Assembly: GCA_030432695.1 (NCBI GenBank)
Contig: JAUILN010000009.1
Coordinates: 1 to 64,000, forward strand
Source: a bacterium
Lineage (GTDB): Bacteria; Planctomycetota; UBA1135; UBA2386
Length of the DNA stretch: 64,000 bases
Direction: 5' to 3'
Notes under the pieces: model-generated
What the model was told of the DNA's origin: nothing
Databases searched by the model: none
The model's input: only the letters and a program-made list of their open reading frames with translations
Made by a program: the position numbers and the translations under genes
Part shown: one piece after another, positions 52,001-60,807 of the stretch
Layout: every line of letters begins with the position of its first letter
Numbering within the stretch: position 1 is the first letter of the stretch

Positions 52001-52693
52001 CTCGCCTGGCTCGAGGATCAGCACCTCGCGGTCGCCGGCGAGCCCGGCTCCGTGCAGATCCTGCGCGCCGACGACCTGGCCGAGGTGCGGACGCTCGAGG
52101 GCCACGACGAACTGGTCATGGAACTCGCGCTGCATCCGGACGGTGGCCGGCTCGCGTCGGCGTCGCGCTCGGGGCTGATCCTCGTCCACGACTGGCGGAG
52201 TGCCGAGACCGAACAGCGACTGGAGGGCCACACCGGGATCGTGTTCGCCCTCGCGTTCCATCCGGCGGGTGGTCGGTTGGTCTCCGGGGGCGCGGACCGG
52301 ACCGTGCGATTCTGGGGCGTGGACGTCGGCGCGGAGCTGGCGAGCTTCTCGATCGCCGCGGGATGGGTGCGCGACGTCGAGTTCGATGCGGAGGGTCGCC
52401 GGCTGGTGGTCGTGTCGGGTAGCGGTGCATTGCATCTCCTCGAACTCGACCCGCTGCGCGCGCGGGTGCAGGCGGGCGAGCACCACGACCTCGCCATGCA
52501 GGAACTCGAGCGGAGTTGGCGGACCCACGAGGAGCAGGTCCCCGAGGAGCGGGGCGGCGCGGTCATCGAGGCGTTCTTGGAGGAGTCGTCGGCAGATCCA
52601 CGCCGGCTGCGGTTGGCCCGCCAGTACACGTTGCGCCGCGCGCTCGAGGAGTGGGCTCGGCAGAATCCCCCGGCGCAGGGAACTGTTCGCTGA
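49067..52693 (+). CDS. Serine/threonine protein kinase with WD40 sensor region
   Basis: The 1208-residue protein has an ~80-residue helical N-terminus (RYRRISRLFDEVADLPRAEQ) and a complete Hanks-type kinase domain (~85-370): GLGGMGVVYAAT, VAIKLI, GVVHRDLKPANLLV, LDFGVAHA and GTLAYMSPEQ. A transmembrane segment (~388-412, ILVSTVAATMLSLAVGLAFAVHF) and a long Ala/Arg/Glu coiled coil (~415-490) follow. The external half carries WD40-type repeats, the clearest being LEGHDELVMELALHPDGGRLASAS and LEGHTGIVFALAFHPAGGRLVSGGAD. It should relay an outside signal to the neighbouring ECF sigma factor; the ligand is unknown. Confidence 0.9.
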   Translation: MDAERYRRISRLFDEVADLPRAEQVDRLAQEMDPDLVAEVRSLLGYADPQVAGVLDDSELGDVAQELLREVQDEARGTAIPVALGDYRLQRELGLGGMGVVYAATRESDGAQVAIKLIRPGLDSERLLKRFRRESEVMQLLAHPGIARLVEAGSAPLRHRDGREEPDRPFLAMQLVEGVPITDHADRAGLDDRERLELVARACDALDHAHRHGVVHRDLKPANLLVVAGDDRIGQPVLLDFGVAHASRDDLATMTRTATGSWLGTLAYMSPEQVAGEDRAEPRSDLYSLGVVLFELLAGRLPYDIEGRSVPQVARLVQETDPLRLSSFHERFRGGIDLVVGKVLEKSPADRYASAAAFAEDLRRLVAERPVRARPPSLLSRGRRFARRYRILVSTVAATMLSLAVGLAFAVHFALAESEQRVRAQGEADRADRNAREAKRHADDAGVLALEAAEQARRADAQAAAAEEAARRADANATTARAEALRADVQAYRAVLTGLAAIGDFHPGDLRKQLGAVREDLRGWEWQHLASRFDDSLEVRQVCDQLITESVAMAFEPDGGVLWLTLRTGARSPQRLLRWSLDEAGPVEIGAYPDVRDTWFDVSARRLYLVGPKSIRAVSLDTGEVGVGIDVSARVKLFPTGDPDRVVFSRGAAFEVYSISEGTRRPLIDREWVGSDVWFDATRRQAVVRCWEHARIFDLQAPTGYREVPMPYPGWAHAAITAAGDRVLASQPGRAEVLQWRLEDDSFVAIPGLRGGKGRLRFLQFGHDERLALAGTDHEIWVWDSRTGALEARFSGHEELILALAVAPDGRSLYSVDRRASLRRWYLGEDPRTVQRVREAHCARFLRYNGTLASGAVYSPLLFVDAASSREVGRWGNTETFASSIDEHPRRPWIAYGTESPRDLHSRVEVLDLRDASMVRVVHEAEKRGLFKVAFSPDGSRLAGVSHAEGVLVWETANWELVARTEITRAVSPNDAPALAWLEDQHLAVAGEPGSVQILRADDLAEVRTLEGHDELVMELALHPDGGRLASASRSGLILVHDWRSAETEQRLEGHTGIVFALAFHPAGGRLVSGGADRTVRFWGVDVGAELASFSIAAGWVRDVEFDAEGRRLVVVSGSGALHLLELDPLRARVQAGEHHDLAMQELERSWRTHEEQVPEERGGAVIEAFLEESSADPRRLRLARQYTLRRALEEWARQNPPAQGTVR

Positions 52694-52745
52694 TCGGCTG
52701 TCCGCACGGTGCCTTCTGACCTCGACTTGGCGTAGCCTTGTCGGG

Positions 52746-54152
52746 ATGGGCGGATCACCCGAAACCATCCTCTGGCACGACTACGAGACCACCGGCCTGG
52801 ACACGCGCAGCGATCGGCCGATGTCGTTCGCGGCCGTCCGGACGGACCTGGAGCTGAACCCGATCGGCGAGCCCCTGCAGGTCGAGTTCGCGCTCGCTGC
52901 CGACGTGGTGCCCTGGCCGGATGCGATGCTCGTGACCGGCCTGCAGCCGGACCGGGACGGGACGGTCTCCGAGTACGAGGGGGCTCTTCGGATCCGCGAG
53001 GAGGTCAATGCGCGGGCGACCTGCAGCGCCGGCTACAACAACGTCGGCTTCGACGACGAGGTGACGCGCTTCCTGTTCTGGCGCAATCTGCTGCCCGCGT
53101 TCGAACACGAGTTCCGCGGCGGCAACTCGCGCTTCGATCTGCTCGATGCGCTGCGGGCAGCCTGCGCGCTGCGGCCTGCAGGGATGAACTGGCCGACCGG
53201 GGAGCGCGGCTGGCCGTCGTTCAAACTGATCGACCTCGCGGCGGCCAACGGGATCAAGGACCACGCGGCGCACGATGCTCTCGGCGACGTGCGGGCGACC
53301 CTCGGCATGGCGCAGAAGCTGCGGGCCGCGCAGCCCGAACTGTGGGAACTCCTGTTCGCCTTGCGGATGCGCAAGGAGGTCCAGAAGCGCCTCGACGACG
53401 CCGGCGACCAGCCGTTCGTACTGACCAGCAGGCATTTCGCGGCGTCGCAGCGCAACACCAGCCTGTGCGTCCGCATGACGCCACACCCGCGCTTCGGCAG
53501 TCAGTTCCTGTGCCTCGACCTGCGTCGCGATCCGCAGATCGTCCTCGACCACAACCTCGCCGAGCTACGCACCTGGCTGTTCTCCCGGCGGGACGAACGG
53601 CCCGAAGGTGCGCCGACCGTGGGGGCCGCCGCGGTCCACACCGGCCGCTGTCCGGCGGTGCTGCCGAGTTCGCTGCTCGACCGGGCAGCGGCCGAGCGCA
53701 TCGAACTCGATCTCGGCATGGTCGAGCGCCACCTCGACTTCATCGAAGCCAACCGCGACGCCCTCGCGCAGAAGCTCGCCGACCTCTACGACGAGGAGCC
53801 GCCGGAGCCCGGCGACGTCGATCAGGCGTTGTACGGCGGGTTCCTCGGCGAGGACGACGAACGGCTGTGCCGCGAGGTGCACCGGACCGACCCCAAGGGC
53901 TGGCGCGATCTGGAGAAGGGCTTCGCCGATCCTCGCCTGCAGGAGCTGCTGTTCCGGCTGCGCGCGCGCAATCACCCGGAGCTCCTGTGGGCCACCGAGC
54001 ACGTGCGCTGGAAGCAGGTCCGCGAGGAGCGCCGGCCGCACGCCGAAGCGGCGCTGGCGCGGATCGTCGAGCTGCGGTCCGAAGGTGCCGGGGATGCGGC
54101 GCTGCTGGAGGCCTGCGAGCAGGCGATCCGGAAGCGGTTTCCTGCCGGGTGA
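52746..54152 (+). CDS. sbcB: Exodeoxyribonuclease I (SbcB)
   Basis: The 468-residue protein is a single-strand 3'-5' exonuclease of the DEDD family. Acidic catalytic residues lie in ILWHDYETTGLD (Exo I), YNNVGFDDEVTRFLFWRN (Exo II region) and DHAAHDALGDVRATLGMAQ (Exo III, with His and Asp). The length is close to E. coli ExoI (475), and the C-terminal SH3-like and helical parts are present (LYDEEPPEPGDVDQALYGGF). Roles include mismatch repair and recombination. It lies 52 bp after the kinase gene and 26 bp before the DUF1801 gene. Confidence 0.92.
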   Translation: MGGSPETILWHDYETTGLDTRSDRPMSFAAVRTDLELNPIGEPLQVEFALAADVVPWPDAMLVTGLQPDRDGTVSEYEGALRIREEVNARATCSAGYNNVGFDDEVTRFLFWRNLLPAFEHEFRGGNSRFDLLDALRAACALRPAGMNWPTGERGWPSFKLIDLAAANGIKDHAAHDALGDVRATLGMAQKLRAAQPELWELLFALRMRKEVQKRLDDAGDQPFVLTSRHFAASQRNTSLCVRMTPHPRFGSQFLCLDLRRDPQIVLDHNLAELRTWLFSRRDERPEGAPTVGAAAVHTGRCPAVLPSSLLDRAAAERIELDLGMVERHLDFIEANRDALAQKLADLYDEEPPEPGDVDQALYGGFLGEDDERLCREVHRTDPKGWRDLEKGFADPRLQELLFRLRARNHPELLWATEHVRWKQVREERRPHAEAALARIVELRSEGAGDAALLEACEQAIRKRFPAG

Positions 54153-54178
54153 GCCGCGTGGTATGGACCCTTCCCCAT

Positions 54179-54622
54179 ATGGGAACGTCCGGTAGACCTC
54201 GTCGCCCTGTCACCGACTCTTCCGACGCCGTCGATGGCTGGCTGCTCGGCTTCGACCATCCGCAGAAGGCCACGCTGCAGGCGGTGCGGAAGGTCGTGCT
54301 CGCCGCCGATCCAGCGATCGAGGAGGGCATCAAGTGGAACGCGCCGAGCTTCCACGTTGCGGGCGCATGGTTCGCGACCTTGCACCTGAAGTCGCGCGCG
54401 CCGGCTCGGATGGCCACGTCGCCCACCGCGCTGTTGCTGCACTTCGACGTGAAGGGGCGCGTGCGTGAGGGCCTGTCGATCGACGATCCGACCGGCCTCT
54501 TGGAGTGGGTAGGTAAGGACCGCGCGATGCTGGTCTTCGCTGGGCCCGACGAGGTGGAGCGCTGTGCCGCCGCGGTGCGGGCCCTGGTGCGGGCCTGGCT
54601 CGCGGCGCGGGCCGGAGGCTGA
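54179..54622 (+). CDS. DUF1801 (YdhG-like) protein
   Basis: This 147-residue protein has a DUF1801 domain: LLGFDHPQKATLQAVRKVVLAADPAIEEGIKWNAPSFHV and VEWVGKDRAMLVFA-like endings. DUF1801 members are small alpha/beta proteins of unknown function, sometimes linked to iron or stress. The ATG sits in a short hairpin (TTCCC/GGGAA around CATAT, 54171-54185), and CCCATATGGG is a perfect 10-bp palindrome, so translation or transcription might be controlled there. It ends 9 bp from the convergent FG-GAP gene. Confidence 0.75.
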   Translation: MGTSGRPRRPVTDSSDAVDGWLLGFDHPQKATLQAVRKVVLAADPAIEEGIKWNAPSFHVAGAWFATLHLKSRAPARMATSPTALLLHFDVKGRVREGLSIDDPTGLLEWVGKDRAMLVFAGPDEVERCAAAVRALVRAWLAARAGG

Positions 54623-54631
54623 CCGCGCGGC

Positions 54632-56122
54632 TCAGCCGCGGCGACGGAACAGCGCCAGCCCGACCACGGCCACGAACAGCACCGCGCCACCACCGATCAC
54701 GAACGGCAGGCGGCCCTTCGGCGGGTCGATGATCTCGACGATCTCGTCCGGCGCAATATCGGCTTCGGTCCAGGTCTCGACGGTGGCGTCGCCGGGAACC
54801 ACGCGGACCAGCCGGTCGTCGCCGGTGCGGGCCACCCGGTAGACGCCGACCGAGCCGATCATCTGGCCGGTGGGCACGTCGTCGCTGCGCGCGCCGACCA
54901 GCACCTCGCGGACGCCCGGTTCCACCTCGCCGAGATCGCAGACCGCGTAACCGGACTCGTCCTTCGAGCTGCGTCCCTTGATCTCGAGCAGGCGCTCACC
55001 GGTCTTGCCGGAGTAGAGATACGTGGTCCCCGACCACTCGCCGTTGACGTTGGAGTGCGGGGCGGTGATCCACAGGTCGGGGGTGCCATCGCCGTCGACG
55101 TCGCCGTTGCTGTCGACGCTCCAGCCGAACCACGCGCCGGCCTCGTCGCAGCTCCAGAAGTGCAGGCGCTCGCCGGTCTTCCCCGAGAACACGTAGACCG
55201 CGCCGGCATCTTCGCCACCCGCATCGTGCTTGGGTGCCGAGATCGCGAAGTCGGTCGCGCCGTCGCCATCCATGTCGCCGACCGCGATCAGCGACCAGCC
55301 GAAGCGGTCGCCGTCGCTGCCCTCGACCTTCTCGCCTTCGAAGCGGCGCAGGAGTTCGCCGCCCTTGCCGCTGCGCAGCTCCGCGTAGCCGAGCTTGCCC
55401 TCGATCAGGTGGCTCGGTGAGCCGATCAGCAGCTCCTCGATCCCGTCGCCGTCGTGGTCGCCGACCGGCCGGCAGAACCAGCCGTACTGGCAGCCGCCAT
55501 TCTCGCCTTCGAAGCGGTGCAGGACCTCGCCGGTCTTGCCCGAGTGCACGTTCAGGAAGCCGGTGTTCTTCTCCGCCAGGTCGGCACCCGGAGCGGCGAC
55601 CGCGACCTCGGCGTGGCCATCGCCATCGAGGTCGGTGACGCCGGCGACCGACAGGCCGTGGAAGTCGTAGGGCATCTCGCCCGCGAAGGTGTGCAGGCGG
55701 TGGCCGTCCTTGCCCGAGTAGACCCGGGCGTGGCCGATGAACGACCGCTCCGGACCCTTGCCACCGAGGCACGAGACGATCACGTCGTCGGCGCCATCCG
55801 CGTCGACGTCCCCGGCGCCCGCCACCGCGAAGCCCAGCTCGTCGCCCTTGCCGGGGCCGAGCCAGGTGTAGAGCAGCTTCCAGCCGGCTCCCGAGCGCAC
55901 CTCGACCGCGCCGCTCTTCTCGGTGACCCGCTGGTCGATCGGCGCGCCGACCACGAAGTCGACCCGGCCGTCGCCATCGACGTCACCGCAGCGGGTGATG
56001 GCGGAGCCGTACTGGGCATTGTCGGACTTGCCGACCATCACGAAGCTCGGGTCCTGGGCGGCCACCAGCGTGGCCAGGGCGAGACTGCAACCCGCCACGC
56101 GGGACTTCACGGAGACGATCAT
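54632..56122 (-). CDS. FG-GAP repeat protein with C-terminal membrane anchor
   Basis: The 496-residue exported protein has a signal peptide (leader ending TLVAAQ). It carries about seven FG-GAP repeats, each with a calcium loop such as GDVDGDGRVDFVVGAP or GDMDGDGATDFAISAP, and VYSGKDG-type strands. Near the C-terminus a hydrophobic helix (LPFVIGGGAVLFVAVVGLALF) is followed by RRRG, so the protein is probably tethered to the membrane. This forms an integrin-like propeller at the cell surface. ATG 56122 gives the signal peptide. It is convergent with the DUF1801 gene and divergent from the SET gene across 203 bp. Confidence 0.82.
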   Translation of the reverse strand: MIVSVKSRVAGCSLALATLVAAQDPSFVMVGKSDNAQYGSAITRCGDVDGDGRVDFVVGAPIDQRVTEKSGAVEVRSGAGWKLLYTWLGPGKGDELGFAVAGAGDVDADGADDVIVSCLGGKGPERSFIGHARVYSGKDGHRLHTFAGEMPYDFHGLSVAGVTDLDGDGHAEVAVAAPGADLAEKNTGFLNVHSGKTGEVLHRFEGENGGCQYGWFCRPVGDHDGDGIEELLIGSPSHLIEGKLGYAELRSGKGGELLRRFEGEKVEGSDGDRFGWSLIAVGDMDGDGATDFAISAPKHDAGGEDAGAVYVFSGKTGERLHFWSCDEAGAWFGWSVDSNGDVDGDGTPDLWITAPHSNVNGEWSGTTYLYSGKTGERLLEIKGRSSKDESGYAVCDLGEVEPGVREVLVGARSDDVPTGQMIGSVGVYRVARTGDDRLVRVVPGDATVETWTEADIAPDEIVEIIDPPKGRLPFVIGGGAVLFVAVVGLALFRRRG

Positions 56123-56325
56123 GGACTTGGGGTCGGTGCGGCGAGGATCGAGCGAGCCGTCCGGTGCGGCGAACACGTGAAGCCACCGGCGGCGCCGTGT
56201 CCATAGATCGGCCGGGTCCGGGGCCGGCGTTGACCCCGATGGGAGCCGATCGGCGCAGTTGTCACGGTCCCGTCCCATCCTGAACTGAGGGTGCCCGGAT
56301 CCGACCGGTCCCGGACCGGCGCGCC

Positions 56326-56826
56326 ATGCCGCTGAACACCGTTGCGACCTGCTCCCCGCTCCACTGTGCCGTGCTTCGCGTCGACGGAGCCTTCAGGACC
56401 GTGGCAAGGGAAGCAGCGCCACCCGGAACGGTGCTGTTCGAGCTGCAGGGCAGGGTGGTCGGCCAGCCCACGCGCTACACGGTGCAGGTCGGCCCCGGAG
56501 AGCACATCGAGGCTCCGGAGGGGGCGAGCCTCCTCGACCACCTGGACCGGTTCCTCTGGCGCTTCCTCGACCACTCCTGCGCACCCAATGCCCGGATCGA
56601 GGGCCGCCGGGTCGTCGCGGTGCGCGCCATCGAGCCCGGGGATGCGGTGACATTCGACTACTGCACTACCGAGTTCGAGATGGCGACCCCGTTCGACTGC
56701 GCGTGCGGCGCGCCGGCCTGCCGCGGCCGGATCGCCGGGTATCGGGCCCTCGATGCCGCGCAGCGGGCCGAACTCGACGGTCGGGTCGCCGAACACGTGC
56801 TCGCGCTGGCGGCCGCGGCGCGCTGA
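56326..56826 (+). CDS. SET-domain protein, putative lysine methyltransferase
   Basis: The 166-residue protein is a compact SET domain. The diagnostic NHSCxPN-like block is FLDHSCAPNARI, with EPGDAVTFDYCTTEFEM providing the C-terminal SET tyrosine. A Cys cluster (FDCACGAPACRG) resembles a post-SET zinc site. SET enzymes methylate Lys side chains, most often of eukaryotic proteins; bacterial examples are few. It starts the three-gene set with the Pls-like synthetase (39-bp gap), suggesting that it may methylate the synthetase, its product or a protein partner. It has no signal peptide. Confidence 0.8.
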   Translation: MPLNTVATCSPLHCAVLRVDGAFRTVAREAAPPGTVLFELQGRVVGQPTRYTVQVGPGEHIEAPEGASLLDHLDRFLWRFLDHSCAPNARIEGRRVVAVRAIEPGDAVTFDYCTTEFEMATPFDCACGAPACRGRIAGYRALDAAQRAELDGRVAEHVLALAAAAR

Positions 56827-56865
56827 TCGAGAATCAGCGGCGACCTCCCGACCCTCCCGGCTCCC

Positions 56866-59800
56866 GTGCTGCTCCACGACCTGTTCGCCCGCGCGGCGCG
56901 CCGCCACCCCGACCGGCTCGCGGTGGATGTTCCTCCCGATCCGACCCGGCCGGAGCGGCGGACGGCGACCTATCGGGAACTCGCCGAGCGCGCCGCCGGG
57001 CTTTCGGCCGCGGTTGGTGCCCACGTGACTTGCGAGGCGGTGGTCGCGATCCTGCTGCCGCGCGACGTGGTCGACCTGTTCGCCGCCGAGCTCGCGGTGC
57101 TCCAGGCCGGCGCGGCGTGGACCTGGCTCGACCCGGCGCTGCCCGATGCGCACCTCGAGCACGTGCTGGCCGACTCCTGTGCTGCTGCCGTGGTCACCGA
57201 TCGGGCCGGCGCAGAACGTCTCGATCGAATCGCGAGCGCGGTGCCGCGGGTTCGGGTCGACCTGCCGCTGGCTTTCGCCGCCGCGCCGCCGCCCGAGGTC
57301 CCGGGCGATCTCCGGCGCCTCGCCTACGTGATCTACACGTCGGGGACCACCGGGCGCCCCAAGGGCGTGCAGCTCGAACATGGCGGCGTGGTCCACCTGA
57401 TCGAGTCGGACGTCGCGCACTTCGGCTTCGGCCCCGGCGACCGCATCGCCCAGGGCTCCTCGCATTCCTACGACTCCTCGGTGGAGGAGACCTTCGCGGC
57501 GCTCGCCTCGGGGGCCACGGTGGTGGTGATGGACGCCGCCGCGGCGCGCCTGGGGCCCGACCTGGTCGGCTGGCTGCGCCGCGAGCGCATCACCGTGCTG
57601 ATGCCTACGCCCACCCTGCTGCGCACCGCCGGCTGTCGTGCGCCGCGCGACGAGCTGCCCGACCTGCGGTTGGTCTACGCCGGTGGCGAAGCGATCCCGG
57701 CCGACGTGGTGTCGGTGTGGGCGCGCGACCTGTGGTTCGAGAACGGCTACGGGCCGACCGAGTGCACCGTGACCGCGCTGCGCGGTCGGCTCCGGCCCGG
57801 GGAACCGGTGACGATCGGTCGGCCGGTCGGGGAGCTCGGCGCGTTGGTCCTCGACGAGGCGGGCGAGGAGTGTCCGGACGGCACGGTCGGCGAGCTGTGC
57901 CTGCAGGGCGTTGGCCTGGCCCGCGGCTACCTCGGCGATCCGGAGCGCACGGCGCAAGCCTTCCCGGTGCATCCGCGGTTCGGGCGGATGTACTGCACCG
58001 GCGACCTCGCGCGGCGCGAGGCCTCGGGGGACTTCACCTGCCTCGGTCGGGTCGACCACCAGGTGAAGATCCGCGGCCATCGGATCGAACTCGAGGCGGT
58101 GGAAGCGATCCTGGCCGAGCACCCCGCGGTGGCCGAGGCGGGCGTGCGGATGCAGGGCAGCGGTGCCGCGACGCAGCTCGTCGGTTTCGTCGTGGCGGTC
58201 GCGGGCCGGGACTGCGACGTCGACGCGCTGCGCGGCTTCGTCGCCGAGCGCCTGCCGGCCGCCGCGGTGCCGGCGCGCATCGCGCTGCTCGACGTCCTGC
58301 CGCTCACCGCCGGCGGGAAGCTGGATCGCAGGGCGCTGCCGACGCTCGACGCGGCGCCGGCAACCGGCACCGGCACCGGCGCGGACGACCCACCGCGAAG
58401 CGAGCTGGAGCGCGCCGTCGCGGCAGCATTCGGCGTGGTGCTCGGCGTGACGGTCGGCTCGCGGGTTACCGGCTTCTTCGACCTCGGTGGCGACTCGGTG
58501 CGCGCCGCCGAGCTGATCTCGCTGCTGCGCGAGCGACCGGAGACCGCCGGGCTCGCGGTCCGCGATCTCTACCTGGCGCCGAGCGTCGCCGGGCTCGCGG
58601 CGCGTGCCGACCACCAGGCCGATCGCGCTGACGACGGCGCCGGCGTCGTCGCCGAGCCGGCACGATCCGGCACCGCACGGCCGGTCCTGGTGACCTGCAC
58701 GCAAGCCGCGCTTCTGCTCGTCTCGCTGCTCGGCGGGGCCGCGCTCGCGGGCTGGATCGCCTTCAGCCTGTTCCCGTGGCTCGTCGCGCAGGCTTGGGGA
58801 CCGCTTGCGCTGTTCGGGGTCGCGCTGTCGACCGCGGTCACCGTCCTCGTCCTGCTGCCCCCGCTGTCGCTCGCCTTCGCCGTGCTGGTCAAGCGGCTGG
58901 TGATCGGCTGCTACCGGCCGTTGCGCGCACCGGCCTGGAGCGGCTTCCATCTCCGCCACTGGATCGTGCAGCGCGCGGTCGGCCTGGTGCCCTGGGGGCT
59001 GTTCCAGGGCACCGAGCTGCAGCTCGTGGCGCTGCGCCTGCTCGGCGCGCGGATCGGTCGCGGTGTGCACCTGCACCGCGGGGTGGATCTGGTGACCGGT
59101 GGCGGTTGGGATCTGCTGACTCTCGGCGACCGCGTGGCGCTGGAGCAGGACGCGGCGCTCGGGGTGGTGGAGCTGGACCGCGGTGACTTCGTGGTCGCGC
59201 CGATCACGTTGGAGGACGGAGTCCGCGTCGGTGTCCGCGGTGGGGTGCGAGGTGGTGCGACGGTCGGGGCGGGCACCGAGGTCGAGGCACTGGCTTCGGT
59301 GCAGCCCGGGTCCGTGGCGCCCGGCGTGCGGGTCGACGGCGTGCCGGCCCGCGAGGTCGGTTCGGCCGAGCCACCGCCGACCGCGCCGCCGCCGGGTGGC
59401 CTCGGACCGGGGGGCCATGCGATCGTGAGGATCGGATTGCGACTGGCCTTCCCGCTGCTCATGGACCTGCCCTGGCTCGCGCTGCTGTGGGGGGTCGCGC
59501 GAGCCCGCGGCCTCACGCCCGACCGCGCGCTCGAGTGGCTCTACGACCCGTTCGCGACGCCGGCGGTCACCGTGCTGGTGGTCGGCCTGGTGCTGCTCGA
59601 ACGGCCGCTGGCACTGCTCTGCGCCGCGCTGCTGCTGCGGGCCACTCCGGTCCCTGCCGGTCGCCACCACCATCGGTCGTGGCGCGCGGCGCTCGCCGAG
59701 CAGCGCGCCGAGACGCTCGAGGCCGCCGGCAACTGGCTGAGCGGTGGCCTGCTCTGGCCGGTGTGGCTGCGGATTGCCGGGATGCGGATCGGCCGCGGCT

Positions 59801-60807
59801 GTGAGGTGAGCACCATCCTCGGGGTCGCGCCAGAGCTGTGTGCGCTCGGTGCGGGGACCTTCTTCGCCGACGGCATCTACCTCGGCGCGCCGCGGGTCCG
59901 CGTGGAAGTCTTCGAACTGGCGCCGCTGCGCCTCGGTGCCAGGACCTTTCTCGGCAACCACGCGGTCGTGCCGCCGGGCACCGAGCTGGGCGACGACATG
60001 CTGCTCGGCGTCTGCACGGTCGCCGACGAGCGGGTGATGGCGAGCGGCGGCGACTGGTTCGGCCATCCACCGTTCCGTTTGCCGCGGCGCGAGGTGGTGG
60101 AGATGGATCGGCGCACCACGCACGAGCCGAGCGTCCTGCTGTGGGTCAACCGCCTCGGCTGGGAGCTGGCGCGCTTCGGTCTGCCCGCGGTCGGGATGCT
60201 GGTCGCGCTCTGCTGGTTCAGCGTGCTCGACCGCTGGCTCGACGCGACCTCCGGCGCCCTGGAGCGGTTGCTCGCCGTATCCGTGGCCTCGTTCGCCGCC
60301 GCGCTGGCCGGTCCCGCAGTGGTGCTGGCGCTCAAGTGGCTGCTGCTCGGCCGCGTCCGCCCCGGCCGCCACGGCCTCTGGTCGTGCTGGTGCTGCCGCT
60401 GGGACTTCCTCTACGTGGCCTGGGGCCGGCTCGCGCGGCCGACGCTGGCCGCGCTGGAGGGCACGCTGCTGCTCGCACCCTACCTCCGCGCGATGGGCGT
60501 GCGCATCGGCCGCCGGGTGCTGCTGGGGCGCGGCTTCGCGCAGGTGGTCGATCCGGACATGTTGGTGCTGGAAGACGGCGCGGCGTTCGACGGCCTGTTC
60601 CAGGCCCACAGCTTCGAGGACCGGGTGCTGAAGACCGACCATGTGGTGGTCGGTCGGAACGCGACGGTGCGACGCGGCGCGGTCGTGCTCTACGGGGCGC
60701 GTATCGGCGCGGGCGCGGTGGTGGGCTCGCACGCGGTGGTGATGAAGAACGAGCGGCTCGCGGCCGGCGGCGAGTTCGGAGGGTGCCCATGCGCGCCGAT
60801 CCGCTGA
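56866..60807 (+). CDS. Pls/PosA-family NRPS-like synthetase
   Basis: The 1313-residue protein starts with GTG. The adenylation domain (~1-520) has YTSGTTGRPKG at 157, GYGPTE at 294-299 and YCTGDLARREASGDF. It ends AGGKLDRRALP. The carrier protein has FFDLGGDSVRAAEL with the phosphopantetheine Ser544. The C-terminal ~700 residues contain several transmembrane segments (for example ALAGWIAFSLFPWLVAQAWG) and hexapeptide-repeat, left-handed beta-helix acyltransferase-like units (IGRGVHLHRG, RIGRRVLLGRGFAQVVDPD). This is the architecture of Pls-type synthetases that polymerise or transfer an amino acid, such as epsilon-poly-lysine synthetase. There is no C or TE domain. It overlaps the next gene by 19 bp. 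Confidence 0.9.
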   Translation: MLLHDLFARAARRHPDRLAVDVPPDPTRPERRTATYRELAERAAGLSAAVGAHVTCEAVVAILLPRDVVDLFAAELAVLQAGAAWTWLDPALPDAHLEHVLADSCAAAVVTDRAGAERLDRIASAVPRVRVDLPLAFAAAPPPEVPGDLRRLAYVIYTSGTTGRPKGVQLEHGGVVHLIESDVAHFGFGPGDRIAQGSSHSYDSSVEETFAALASGATVVVMDAAAARLGPDLVGWLRRERITVLMPTPTLLRTAGCRAPRDELPDLRLVYAGGEAIPADVVSVWARDLWFENGYGPTECTVTALRGRLRPGEPVTIGRPVGELGALVLDEAGEECPDGTVGELCLQGVGLARGYLGDPERTAQAFPVHPRFGRMYCTGDLARREASGDFTCLGRVDHQVKIRGHRIELEAVEAILAEHPAVAEAGVRMQGSGAATQLVGFVVAVAGRDCDVDALRGFVAERLPAAAVPARIALLDVLPLTAGGKLDRRALPTLDAAPATGTGTGADDPPRSELERAVAAAFGVVLGVTVGSRVTGFFDLGGDSVRAAELISLLRERPETAGLAVRDLYLAPSVAGLAARADHQADRADDGAGVVAEPARSGTARPVLVTCTQAALLLVSLLGGAALAGWIAFSLFPWLVAQAWGPLALFGVALSTAVTVLVLLPPLSLAFAVLVKRLVIGCYRPLRAPAWSGFHLRHWIVQRAVGLVPWGLFQGTELQLVALRLLGARIGRGVHLHRGVDLVTGGGWDLLTLGDRVALEQDAALGVVELDRGDFVVAPITLEDGVRVGVRGGVRGGATVGAGTEVEALASVQPGSVAPGVRVDGVPAREVGSAEPPPTAPPPGGLGPGGHAIVRIGLRLAFPLLMDLPWLALLWGVARARGLTPDRALEWLYDPFATPAVTVLVVGLVLLERPLALLCAALLLRATPVPAGRHHHRSWRAALAEQRAETLEAAGNWLSGGLLWPVWLRIAGMRIGRGCEVSTILGVAPELCALGAGTFFADGIYLGAPRVRVEVFELAPLRLGARTFLGNHAVVPPGTELGDDMLLGVCTVADERVMASGGDWFGHPPFRLPRREVVEMDRRTTHEPSVLLWVNRLGWELARFGLPAVGMLVALCWFSVLDRWLDATSGALERLLAVSVASFAAALAGPAVVLALKWLLLGRVRPGRHGLWSCWCCRWDFLYVAWGRLARPTLAALEGTLLLAPYLRAMGVRIGRRVLLGRGFAQVVDPDMLVLEDGAAFDGLFQAHSFEDRVLKTDHVVVGRNATVRRGAVVLYGARIGAGAVVGSHAVVMKNERLAAGGEFGGCPCAPIR

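Noticed and set aside
28418..56196. A 15-mer (GCCACCGGCGGCGCC) shared upstream of two FG-GAP genes (28418-28432 and 56182-56196)
   Set aside because: In a very GC-rich 64-kb window a shared 15-mer is expected several times by chance, and the two sites differ in orientation relative to the genes.
56119..60732. A 1,537-codon open frame antisense to the Pls-type synthetase gene
   Set aside because: Composition is dominated by Arg, Gly, His, Glu and Gln with no domain, as expected for the shadow of a high-GC coding strand.
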